Translations under genes and position numbers: made by a program
Origin: Oxalobacteraceae bacterium
GTDB lineage: Bacteria; Pseudomonadota; Gammaproteobacteria; Burkholderiales; Burkholderiaceae_D
DNA length: 8,049 bases
Reading direction: 5' to 3'
Assembly (NCBI GenBank): GCA_947446335.1
Contig: CANFGA010000120.1
Location: 1 to 8,049, forward strand
In this document: positions 1 to 6,082 of the stretch, in pieces
Layout: the number at the start of each line of letters is the position of its first letter
How positions within the stretch are numbered: position 1 is the first letter of the stretch
Notes under the pieces: model-generated
Seen by the model: only the letters and a program-made list of their open reading frames with translations
Database searches by the model: none
Told to the model about the DNA's origin: nothing

Positions 1-83
1 TGGCCTTTTTTCTGCAGCATGATTTCAAGCACACGCCGCATTTTCGGTTCATCGTCCACCACCAGAATGTGTCTGTCTCTCAT
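1..83 (-). CDS. Response regulator, N-terminal receiver fragment (cut by window edge)
   Basis: Only the first 27 codons are visible. The translation starts MRDRHILVVDDEPKMRRVLE, the classic beginning of a CheY-like receiver domain: a hydrophobic first strand, then the acidic Asp-Asp-Glu pocket (residues 10-12) that binds Mg2+ for phosphorylation. The phosphorylated Asp and the output domain lie outside the window. The ATG overlaps the TGA of the upstream histidine kinase in an ATGA arrangement, and a GAGG Shine-Dalgarno sits 5 nt before it, so the two are almost certainly translationally coupled cognate partners. The DDEPKMRRVLE style is common in NtrC/AtoC-type (sigma-54 activator) regulators, but OmpR- or NarL-type output cannot be excluded. 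The receiver call is secure; the subfamily is a guess. Confidence 0.9.
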   Translation of the reverse strand, partial: MRDRHILVVDDEPKMRRVLEIMLQKKG

Positions 84-1837
84 TGTTGCCTCGTTTGATT
101 GCGCGGAAGCCGGATGCGAAACAATGCACCGCCCAACCGGCTTTCTGCCGCCTCGATATCACCGCCATGGGCGACAATGATCTGCTGGACGATGGCCAGT
201 CCGAGTCCGATGCCACCTTCACGTTTAAAAAAGAATGCTTCGAACACCCGTGCCCGCTCCGCAGGATCGATGCCAGGTCCGTCGTCGGCAATCTCGATAT
301 GTAAATTGCGCGCGTCGGCGCGTACGGCCACCTCAATCAAACCGCCGTTCTGGAGTATTTGCAAGCCATTCATCAGCAAGTTCAGCAGCACTTGCGTCAT
401 CTGTTCTTCATCGCATTCGATGACCGGATCGAAGGCCTGCAAACTGGCACTGACGGCTACCTGTTTCTTCGCCGCCTGGGCCGACAGCATCGCGATGCTG
501 TAGTTGACCAGGTCGTGCATATCCACTTGCCCGTATGACGGAATCCGGGGCCGGGCCGTGTCGAGCATGGCCGATACCAGACGATTCAAACGCTCGGTCT
601 CGCTGTCGATGAAGCCGACCAGTTCCAACCCTTCGACGCTGATGTCCGACTCGCGCTGCAGCATCTGGGCCGATGAACGGATGATCCCGAGAGGGGTTCT
701 GACTTCGTGGGCGATGATCGCCGCCATCTCGCCTACCACGGCAAGCTTGGACGCACGCACCAGATTTTGCTGCGACAGATCGATGTCGCGCACCATTTGC
801 ACAAAGGCCAGACTCAGCTCACCCACCTCACCGCCACCGGCAATCGGCGGTGCCAGCACCACCTTGTTGCGCATGTAACTGCGCGTCAAACTCGTCAGGG
901 CAACGATCGGGCGCGCAATCTCTCTACTGACCCAGGCAGCCATGCACAAGGTCAGTAATACAATCACGCCCAGCAAAGCGAGAAAAATTTGGCCCATCCG
1001 CTGCACCGGGGCTAGTGCCTGGTCGACCGGCTGAATGACCAGCGTGGTCCAGCCGAAGCTGGCAACATCGGCATAGCCGCGCGACATGGCGACCCCGATG
1101 ATGACATCGGAGTGGGACAGCGGCGCACCGGAGCGTACCGCCACCGCCCCGCCAGCGTGGCGCCAATCAGCCAGCCGCAGGTCGGGAAAGTCGCTGCGCC
1201 CGCGCAATGCCTTGGACGCAGCGATCAAGCGCCCATCCCGGTCGAGTATCGCCAACATCCGTCCGCCGCTGGCGGCTTGATCGAGGATCTTGTCGAGCGC
1301 GCGCCAATCGAGCGTCAGCCGCAACTGTCCCAGCGTGCCGGCGGTAAAGGCGGCTGGAATCGGAATGCGCATCACGGCGCTCGGACTATCTTTCCGCTCC
1401 GGCATTTCCAATTGAACATTTACTCCGGAAAGAGGGATGTCGAGCCAGGATGGCTTGCTCTGAACCCGCTGTCCGACCAGTTCAACTGCGCTGCTGCTGA
1501 TGATACGACCGGTTGTATCGACGCAAGACAAATTGAGATAAACATCACGATAGCCACTCTGTAAATCAGCCAGAAGGCGCGACAGACGCTTATCCACATC
1601 ATGGATCTGCATGTCTTGCATGATATCGAGGCGGCTCCAGGTGGCGGCATTTTGCAGGCGCTCGAACATCGTACTATCGATGTCAGCAGCGATTCCGGCA
1701 GCCTGCACTGTCAAATTGCGCTCGATTTCCGCCTGGACTGCCTCACTCGCCTTGACAAAAGCCAGGCTAGCCAGAACGATGGCGGGTATCAGACCGACGC
1801 AGAGAAATGCGGTGAGGAGTGTCTTGCGAATGGTCAC
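80..1837 (-). CDS. Membrane sensor histidine kinase (Cache-like sensor, HAMP, HisKA, HATPase_c)
   Basis: This is the sensor kinase of a two-component system, 585 residues from a GTG start at 1837. Transmembrane segment 1 spans about residues 6-28. A periplasmic domain of about 250 residues (about 30-281) has the size and N-terminal helix of a double-Cache sensor. Transmembrane segment 2 is at about 282-303, followed by HAMP (about 304-355). The HisKA H-box reads AHEVRTPLG, with phospho-acceptor His at about 377. The ATPase domain has an N-box (NLLMN, about 486-490), G1 (DDGPGID, about 518-524), the F-box with FFFKREGG, and G2 (GIGLGLAIV, about 542-550), so it looks catalytically intact. The frame stays open upstream to an ATG at 2050, but that extension would run antisense through the divergent porin's signal-peptide region. 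GTG 1837 is the nearest in-frame start before TM1; it lacks a clear Shine-Dalgarno. It is coupled to the response regulator and divergent from a porin and a PstS-like protein, its likely targets. The ligand is unknown. Confidence 0.93.
   Translation of the reverse strand: MTIRKTLLTAFLCVGLIPAIVLASLAFVKASEAVQAEIERNLTVQAAGIAADIDSTMFERLQNAATWSRLDIMQDMQIHDVDKRLSRLLADLQSGYRDVYLNLSCVDTTGRIISSSAVELVGQRVQSKPSWLDIPLSGVNVQLEMPERKDSPSAVMRIPIPAAFTAGTLGQLRLTLDWRALDKILDQAASGGRMLAILDRDGRLIAASKALRGRSDFPDLRLADWRHAGGAVAVRSGAPLSHSDVIIGVAMSRGYADVASFGWTTLVIQPVDQALAPVQRMGQIFLALLGVIVLLTLCMAAWVSREIARPIVALTSLTRSYMRNKVVLAPPIAGGGEVGELSLAFVQMVRDIDLSQQNLVRASKLAVVGEMAAIIAHEVRTPLGIIRSSAQMLQRESDISVEGLELVGFIDSETERLNRLVSAMLDTARPRIPSYGQVDMHDLVNYSIAMLSAQAAKKQVAVSASLQAFDPVIECDEEQMTQVLLNLLMNGLQILQNGGLIEVAVRADARNLHIEIADDGPGIDPAERARVFEAFFFKREGGIGLGLAIVQQIIVAHGGDIEAAESRLGGALFRIRLPRNQTRQQ
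89..92 (-). promoter_or_regulatory. Ribosome binding site of the response-regulator gene
   Basis: GAGG on the minus strand, 5 nt before the regulator's ATG and inside the last codons of the kinase gene. With the 4-nt ATGA overlap it supports the regulator start and translational coupling. Confidence 0.6.
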
Positions 1838-1872
1838 AGTAGGATAAGCGCCAATGAATACCAGGAATCGAA

Positions 1873-1902
1873 ATGACAGCGAGCAAAGCGAGCGAGTATA
1901 CG
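1873..1902 (+). promoter_or_regulatory. Candidate sigma-70 promoter for the porin operon
   Basis: ATGACA (1873-1878, 5 of 6 to the -35 consensus), an 18-bp spacer, and TATACG (1897-1902, 4 of 6 to the -10 consensus). Transcription would start near 1909, about 50 nt before the porin ATG. Found by eye only; the position between divergent genes is the main support. Confidence 0.35.
1878..1893 (+). repeat. Two 7-bp direct repeats (AGCGAGC), 9 bp apart
   Basis: AGCGAGC occurs at 1878-1884 and 1887-1893, and a partial third copy, AGCGAG, overlaps at 1891-1896. The repeats fall in the spacer of the candidate porin promoter, where a regulator bound to tandem half-sites would affect transcription. 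The repeat is visible in the sequence; its function as an operator is inference and could be chance. Confidence 0.3.
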
Positions 1903-1958
1903 GAGAAACTACACCCGGCCACCATTTTTTTTCTACACAGCCGCAGCAATTGACCGCA

Positions 1959-2966
1959 ATGCGCCGTTTGCGCGTATCCGGCTTCCACCTTGCAGCCACA
2001 GTTTGCCTGCTCATCATGGCGAGCCAGGCCTCAGCCGAGGCCTGGCCCATCCCGGGAACTGGCTTGAGTCTGGGCGGCTACGCAACTGTCAGCGCCGATG
2101 ACAGAGGAAGCCTGCCACCGCGACTGGCTATCGATAATGCCAGCCTGCTGCTGTGGTGGCAAGGCGAAGGACGTTGGAAGGTTTTTTCCGAATTCGATAC
2201 AGAAAATGTGCTCCGATCCCATTCTCCCGAGATGGATGACGAGCCCCGTTATCTGGCGCTGGAACGGCTCTATATTGACTATGCATTGAGCGATACAAGT
2301 AGTATCCGGGCGGGGAAATTTCTGACACCGATCGGGCGCTGGAATCTGATACACGCCACACCGCTGGTATGGACCACATCGCGTCCCTTGGTCACGACGG
2401 AGGTATTTCCGGACAATGTCACGGGGCTGATGGCCAGCGGCACACTGACACTAGCTGGAAAGAGCGTGGAGTATTCGGTCTATGGATCCAATGGTCGGGA
2501 ATTGCGACCAAACCCGAAACTCGACACCTTCGATCACGCACTCGGCGCGCACCTGTCAATTCCGATCATGACCAACGCCCAACTTGGCGTTTCCTATGCC
2601 TCCTTCGATCAGAAAAAAAGGCAGGGTGAGCGAAAACAACTGCTGGGAGCCGATCTGACATGGTCGCGCGATCGTTATGAAATCAGCGCCGAGGGCGTTT
2701 ACCGCTTCACCGACAATGGCAGCTCATGGGATAAAAAGGGCATGTTCGCGCAACTGGTCGTCCCGCTGTCCGACCAGCTGTATGCCGTTGGCCGCTATGA
2801 ATCGTTTCGTGAAGCGAACAAGGGCGCTGGCACGCAATTATGGATCAGTGCACTGAACTATCGCATCAGGCCAGCCGTCGTCCTGAAGGCGGAATGGATC
2901 GCCGGACGCGCGCAGACCATGGGTCGCAGCACAGGATTTGTCTCTTCGCTCAGTTTCTTGTTCTGA
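1959..2966 (+). CDS. Outer-membrane porin-like beta-barrel protein
   Basis: A predicted 335-residue outer-membrane protein, probably a channel for small solutes. The chosen ATG gives a standard Sec signal peptide: basic MRRLR, hydrophobic LAATVCLLIM, and likely cleavage after ASQASA (residue 26). The open frame extends back to 1854, but that stretch is hydrophilic and contains the promoter candidate. The mature part is rich in alternating polar/hydrophobic strands (for example SLGGYATVS, SSIRAGKFLTP, KSVEYSVYGSNG, AQLGVSYASF, AVVLKAEWIAG). It ends in LSFLF, the C-terminal Phe recognised by the BAM machinery. The RAGKFLTPIGRWN segment (about 117-129) resembles OprO/P-like and related small porin families, but I cannot name a specific family. 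No strong Shine-Dalgarno is visible. It is followed after 7 nt by a PstS-like protein and is divergent from a sensor kinase, which suggests uptake of the sensed compound. Confidence 0.8.
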   Translation: MRRLRVSGFHLAATVCLLIMASQASAEAWPIPGTGLSLGGYATVSADDRGSLPPRLAIDNASLLLWWQGEGRWKVFSEFDTENVLRSHSPEMDDEPRYLALERLYIDYALSDTSSIRAGKFLTPIGRWNLIHATPLVWTTSRPLVTTEVFPDNVTGLMASGTLTLAGKSVEYSVYGSNGRELRPNPKLDTFDHALGAHLSIPIMTNAQLGVSYASFDQKKRQGERKQLLGADLTWSRDRYEISAEGVYRFTDNGSSWDKKGMFAQLVVPLSDQLYAVGRYESFREANKGAGTQLWISALNYRIRPAVVLKAEWIAGRAQTMGRSTGFVSSLSFLF

Positions 2967-2973
2967 TTTTTGC

Positions 2974-3432
2974 ATGCGATCGATTCCATCCCCGCTGCCA
3001 GTCTTACTGCTCAGCTTTGCACTTTTTTCCTCGGCTGCAATCGCCATCGAGCGCTCATTTGCCGTCATCGTCGGTCCGGGCGTCACAGAGCACCACTTGA
3101 CACGCGAATCGGTATCGAGCATCTTCAAGCGCAAACAAAATCACTGGCACACTGGCCTACGCATACAGCCAGTCAACTTGCCGTCAACCAACCCGCTGCG
3201 ACGTCTGTTTTCGCAAACTATTCTGGGAGCAGCGCCGGAGGCATTCGAAGACTATTGGCATCAAATGTATTTCCAAGGCGAACTACCGCCGCATGTCGTC
3301 GCATCGGAAGAAGCCGTCATCCTGTTCGTCAACAGCACCCCTGGTGCCATCGGCTACATCTCAGGATGCATCCCCATCGGCCGGGTCAATGTCGCACTGA
3401 TGGTCGGCGGCTTGCCTATGTGCGTCAAATAA
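2974..3432 (+). CDS. Small periplasmic PstS-like (phosphate ABC transporter type) binding protein
   Basis: A 152-residue secreted protein with one short PBP-like domain. The signal peptide runs MRSIPSPLPVLLLSFALFSS with cleavage predicted after AAIA (residue 24). The mature part has landmarks of the PstS-like family: an early strand with LTRESVSSIFKRKQNHW (about 42-58), PVNLPSTNPLRRLF (about 66-79), FEDYWHQMYFQGELPP (about 91-106), and the signature FVNSTPGAIGYIS (about 118-130). At about 128 mature residues it is about half a full PstS, so it may bind ligand differently or act as a sensor accessory. Cys132 and Cys150 could form a disulfide near the C terminus. An in-frame TTG at 2938 would overlap the porin and spoil the signal peptide, so ATG 2974 is preferred. 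It is co-transcribed with the porin (7-nt gap). No permease or ATPase gene is in view. Confidence 0.8.
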   Translation: MRSIPSPLPVLLLSFALFSSAAIAIERSFAVIVGPGVTEHHLTRESVSSIFKRKQNHWHTGLRIQPVNLPSTNPLRRLFSQTILGAAPEAFEDYWHQMYFQGELPPHVVASEEAVILFVNSTPGAIGYISGCIPIGRVNVALMVGGLPMCVK

Positions 3433-3449
3433 TGCGGTACTTCACCGCA
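3433..3449. repeat. 17-bp perfect inverted repeat after the binding-protein gene
   Basis: TGCGGT-ACTTC-ACCGCA, a 6-5-6 dyad that starts on the base after the stop codon. As RNA it would form a short hairpin, but no T-run follows, so it would be a poor intrinsic terminator. The 6-5-6 TGC...GCA layout is also that of enhancer sites for NtrC-type activators, and it lies about 130 bp upstream of a sigma-54-like promoter. Either role is inference. Confidence 0.35.
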
Positions 3450-3568
3450 AGATTAGTCAACAAAATTTGCAGGGCCAGACCGCTCAAATGGTTCTCAATC
3501 ATTGCATGTCAGCACCACTCTCTCTCAACATAGCCATCTTCCACACGATTTCGAATGAAAGACATGTT

Positions 3569-3584
3569 GGGCATGAGTATTGCA
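3569..3584 (+). promoter_or_regulatory. Candidate sigma-54 (-24/-12) promoter
   Basis: GGGCATGAGTATTGCA matches the consensus TGGCACG-N4-TTGCW at 10 of 12 defined positions, including the essential GG and GC at exactly the required spacing. Mismatches are G for T at the first base and T for C in the -24 block. Transcription would start near 3595, in a gap with no assigned gene, about 235 nt before the nadE start. It could drive a long nadE leader, a small RNA, or a tiny ORF. Confidence 0.45.
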
Positions 3585-3613
3585 TTACAAAAAATTAAAT
3601 TTCCGTATCGGAC

Positions 3614-3685
3614 ATGGCTGAGCGCTTAGTTAGCATGGTTAATTACAAAAGCTCTGCAGGTGTGTTTGTAACGGGTACAGCATGA
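3614..3685 (+). CDS. Possible 23-residue small ORF (weak)
   Basis: ATG GCT GAG CGC ... TGA encodes MAERLVSMVNYKSSAGVFVT plus three residues. It starts about 19 nt after the predicted sigma-54 start site and ends before the nadE promoter candidate. There is no good Shine-Dalgarno (a GGA lies too close to the ATG), and no similarity is recognised. A chance ORF of this size is quite likely; it is listed only because of the promoter upstream. Confidence 0.12.
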   Translation: MAERLVSMVNYKSSAGVFVTGTA

Positions 3686-3700
3686 CAACGCCATCAGGCC

Positions 3701-3729
3701 TTGAAGTGCGTCATTGACGCCAATATAAA
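3701..3729 (+). promoter_or_regulatory. Candidate sigma-70 promoter for nadE
   Basis: TTGAAG (3701-3706), a 17-bp spacer, and TATAAA (3724-3729): near-consensus elements at ideal spacing, in an AT-rich stretch just upstream of nadE. Transcription would begin around 3736. This makes translation from the in-frame TTG at 3701 unlikely and leaves a leader of about 95 nt to the chosen ATG at 3830. Confidence 0.55.
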
Positions 3730-3829
3730 AATAATCATGCTGACAAACCATTCAGTCTTATCCGATTCCGAGCTGGTCACCGCTCACACGACGCCATCTT
3801 GCCGAAGCGTCCCTTCCATATCCCAGCCC

Positions 3830-5515
3830 ATGCCGGTCTCCATCACACTGATCCAGACTTCTTTTATCGCTGGCAATATCGAAGCCAATGTGGCACGCAT
3901 CGGCGTTTTTCATCAGATGGCGGCGATCGCAAAGGCCGATCTGGTAGTCTTTTCGGAAATGGCGCTCAGCGGCTATTCGCCCGAAGACTTGATGCTCAAC
4001 AGCACATTTCAAGACAGCGCCATGCGCGCCGTCGAGCAATGCGCGGCGTTGACGAAAACCGGTCCGGCCATCTTGCTGGGGGCATTGTGGCGCGACGGGG
4101 ATGATCTGCATAACGCGGCTTTCCTGATCGAGAACGGCCAGATTATCCGGCGCCAGTACAAGCACCATCTGCCCAATTACGGCGTATTCGATGAACGACG
4201 CTACTTTGCCGCCGGCCCGATGCCTGCTCCGGTTGAGTGGCGAGGGATCAAGCTCGGTGTGCTCATTTGCGAAGACCTGTGGTTTCCCGATGTCTGCGCC
4301 GCTCTGGCGCAGGGCGGCGCCGAACTGCTCATCGCCATCAACGCGTCACCGTTTGAAACGGGCAAGGCGCGTGCGCGGGAGCAAGTTGCAGCGTTGCGCG
4401 CAGGCGAAACCGGCTTGCCGCTGCTGTATGTGAACCAGATTTGCGGCCAGGATGAGCTTGTGTTCGATGGCGCCAGCTTTGTGTTGGACCGGCAAGGCAT
4501 GCCGACGGCACGCCTGCACGCCTTGCGCGAAGATATCGAACTGGTGCGATTGCAAAAAAAATCTGGTTTGTGGGAACCGCTGCCGGGCAATCTCAAGCCC
4601 ATGCAAGGCGATATCGAACTGACCTATCGCGTGATCATGCTCGGTTTGCATGATTTCGTGACGCGCAATGGTTTTGCAGGCGTGGTGCTGGGAATGTCCG
4701 GCGGCATGGACTCGGCGCTGGCGGCGGCGCTGGCAGTCGATGCACTGGGAGCCGATCGGGTGCGCCTTGTGATGATGCCCTCGCCTGTCACCTCCCGCGA
4801 CAGCATCGACGATGCCGCCGCATGCGCGCAGCGGCTCGGCGTGCGGCTAGATACGGTGCCGATAGAACCCGGCATGCAGGCATTTGAAGCGATGATGGGC
4901 AGCATGTTTGACGGCGAAGTGTCGCCTCTGGCGCTCGGAGAGAACCAGACCCGGGTGCGCGCCGGCATATTGCTGGCGATCAGCGCCAGGGAACATCTGT
5001 TGTTGCTCAACACCGGCAACAAATCGGAGATGGCGACCGGCTTCACCACGATCTACGGCGACCTGTGCGGCCATTACGCGGTGCTCAAAGACGTCTACAA
5101 AACCACCGTCTACGAGCTTGCCGCGTGGCGCAATACGCAAGGCGATGTCATAGCGCAGCGCATTTTCACGAAGGCGCCGTCGGCCGAGCTCTATCCCGGC
5201 CAGACCGACCAGGACACGTTGCCGCCCTATCCTGAACTCGATGCCATATTGCGCCAACTGGTCGAGCAACGGTGCGATATCGACGAGGTGGTGGCGCAAG
5301 GTCATGCACGGAAAACGGTCGAGCAAGTGAGCGCCATGCTGTATGCGGCGCAGTACAAGCGCCACCAGGCACCGCCAGGCGTGAAGGTTGGCACTATGTC
5401 ATTCCAGCGCGATTGGCGCTATCCGATCACCAATGGCTGGCATGTGATGCAACACAATCAAGCTGTGACGCGCCTGACGGACGCCGGGCGCACGATCGAT
5501 AATCTGAGGTTATAA
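3830..5515 (+). CDS. nadE: Glutamine-dependent NAD+ synthetase
   Basis: Catalyses the last step of NAD+ synthesis in the cytoplasm: deamido-NAD+ plus ATP plus glutamine gives NAD+. Counting 561 residues from ATG 3830, the N-terminal nitrilase-type glutaminase domain (about 1-250) shows the Glu-Lys-Cys triad: E43 in VFSEMALSGYSPEDL, K111 in RRQYKHHLPNYGVFDE and C147 in GVLICEDLW. The C-terminal synthetase domain (about 265-561) has the PP-loop SGGMDS (290-295), TGNKSEMATGF (395-405), YGDLCG (409-414), KDVYKT (420-425) and SAELYPGQTDQDTLPPY (451-467). The length is normal for the two-domain bacterial enzyme. The start was chosen because MPVSITLIQ matches the usual family N terminus. An in-frame ATG at 3737 would add 31 residues with no recognised homology; neither start has a clear Shine-Dalgarno. 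It is preceded by its own promoter candidate and is probably monocistronic. Confidence 0.95.
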   Translation: MPVSITLIQTSFIAGNIEANVARIGVFHQMAAIAKADLVVFSEMALSGYSPEDLMLNSTFQDSAMRAVEQCAALTKTGPAILLGALWRDGDDLHNAAFLIENGQIIRRQYKHHLPNYGVFDERRYFAAGPMPAPVEWRGIKLGVLICEDLWFPDVCAALAQGGAELLIAINASPFETGKARAREQVAALRAGETGLPLLYVNQICGQDELVFDGASFVLDRQGMPTARLHALREDIELVRLQKKSGLWEPLPGNLKPMQGDIELTYRVIMLGLHDFVTRNGFAGVVLGMSGGMDSALAAALAVDALGADRVRLVMMPSPVTSRDSIDDAAACAQRLGVRLDTVPIEPGMQAFEAMMGSMFDGEVSPLALGENQTRVRAGILLAISAREHLLLLNTGNKSEMATGFTTIYGDLCGHYAVLKDVYKTTVYELAAWRNTQGDVIAQRIFTKAPSAELYPGQTDQDTLPPYPELDAILRQLVEQRCDIDEVVAQGHARKTVEQVSAMLYAAQYKRHQAPPGVKVGTMSFQRDWRYPITNGWHVMQHNQAVTRLTDAGRTIDNLRL

Positions 5516-5619
5516 GTCCAAGCTATCAGGAATTCTAATTATTTTATTTGTTTCTGAAGATACCTTAAATTTGTAAAAAATGTTTCCTAAAAATCACGGT
5601 AAACTCGAAGGAGAAAATT
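5516..5619. other. AT-rich spacer before the molybdenum hydroxylase operon
   Basis: 104 bp, clearly more AT-rich than the flanking genes. It probably contains the end of the nadE transcript and the promoter of the following operon. I found no GC-rich hairpin plus T-run terminator, no well-matched -35/-10 pair, and no GG-N10-GC sigma-54 pattern. The only clear element is the Shine-Dalgarno at its end. Confidence 0.5.
5607..5613 (+). promoter_or_regulatory. Ribosome binding site of the IorA-like gene
   Basis: GAAGGAG, 6 nt before the ATG at 5620. It is the strongest Shine-Dalgarno in the window and settles the start of the small subunit. Confidence 0.8.
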
Positions 5620-6066
5620 ATGGCGTCAAGTATTTCGCTGAAAGTGAATGGAGTTGTTCACCAGGTCCAGGTGAGCGATCCAGGCATGCCGTTGTTATGG
5701 GTTTTGCGCGATATCCTGGGGCTCACTGGCACAAAATATGGGTGCGGGATCGAAGTCTGTGGTGCCTGCACGGTCTTGATCAACAATCAGCGCGAACACT
5801 CGTGCGTGGTTGACGTCGGCTCGGTCAGCGGCAAATCGATCGTCACGATCGAAGGACTTGCCAATGATGCTGACGGCAAGAAGGCCCAGGCTGCCTGGAT
5901 CGCCAACCAGGTTCCGCAGTGCGGATATTGTCAGCCCGGGATGTTGATGGCCTGTACCGCAGCCATCAAAGGCGGACATCACGGCAATGAAATCGCCAGT
6001 GAAATGCCGCATCTTTGCGTGTGCGGTACTTACCCGCGGATACGCACCGCCATCCAAAACCTGTAA
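5620..6066 (+). CDS. [2Fe-2S] small subunit of molybdenum hydroxylase (isoquinoline 1-oxidoreductase alpha / IorA-like)
   Basis: A 148-residue electron-transfer subunit of a xanthine-dehydrogenase-family enzyme. The N-terminal plant-ferredoxin fold carries the first cluster: C42, C47 and C50 in KYGCGIEVCGACTV, with C62 as fourth ligand. The helical C-terminal domain carries the second: C101 and C104 in QCGYCQPGM, C133 and C135 in HLCVCGTYPRI. All eight ligands are present and the length is typical. The fold passes electrons from the molybdenum centre in the large subunit to an external acceptor. It has no signal peptide of its own; export would be as a folded passenger of the Tat-bearing large subunit. 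It starts with an excellent Shine-Dalgarno, and the large subunit follows after 16 nt, so this is one operon. Two-subunit enzymes without a FAD subunit include isoquinoline, aldehyde and nicotinate dehydrogenases; the substrate cannot be told here. Confidence 0.93.
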   Translation: MASSISLKVNGVVHQVQVSDPGMPLLWVLRDILGLTGTKYGCGIEVCGACTVLINNQREHSCVVDVGSVSGKSIVTIEGLANDADGKKAQAAWIANQVPQCGYCQPGMLMACTAAIKGGHHGNEIASEMPHLCVCGTYPRIRTAIQNL

Positions 6067-6073
6067 TGCAATC

Positions 6074-6077
6074 GGAG
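6074..6077 (+). promoter_or_regulatory. Ribosome binding site of the large-subunit gene
   Basis: GGAG, 5 nt before ATG 6083. It favours 6083 over the in-frame ATGs at 6089 and 6104. Confidence 0.6.
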
Positions 6078-6082
6078 ACATC

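Larger units (their letters stand above)
1838..1958. promoter_or_regulatory. Divergent promoter region between kinase and porin genes
   Basis: This 121-bp spacer must carry the promoters of both the leftward kinase-regulator operon and the rightward porin-binding-protein operon, unless these lie in flanking coding sequence. It contains a candidate rightward sigma-70 promoter, short direct repeats, and a run of eight T (1925-1932). For the leftward gene a TATACT is present (1900 to 1895, minus strand), but no -35 is recognisable at the right distance, which would fit an activator-dependent promoter. No GG-N10-GC (sigma-54) pattern was found in this spacer on either strand. Confidence 0.6.

Noticed and set aside
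1813..1828. Weak -24/-12-like pattern ending in TTGCG before the porin
   Set aside because: Lacks the essential GG of the -24 block; only the TTGC part fits.
1808..1958. TGCGGT half-sites at 1808-1813 and 1953-1958 flanking the divergent region
   Set aside because: A given 6-mer is expected several times by chance in a window this size, other copies occur in coding sequence, and these are not arranged as a close dyad.
3433..3449. Inverted repeat as an intrinsic terminator
   Set aside because: Only a 6-bp stem and no following T-run; kept as a dyad of uncertain role rather than called a terminator.
4847..5365. Minus-strand open frame (172 codons) opposite nadE
   Set aside because: The plus strand clearly encodes the NAD synthetase domain here; the antisense translation has no recognisable features.
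5548..5576. TTGTTT / TTGTAA as a promoter for the hydroxylase operon
   Set aside because: The spacing is right, but the -10 element matches only 2 of 6 consensus positions.
6022..6037. Second copy of the TGCGGTACTT sequence found in the 3433-3449 dyad
   Set aside because: It lies inside codons for the conserved Cys-Gly-Thr-Tyr motif of the iron-sulfur subunit, and its right half does not complete the dyad, so it is explained by coding.
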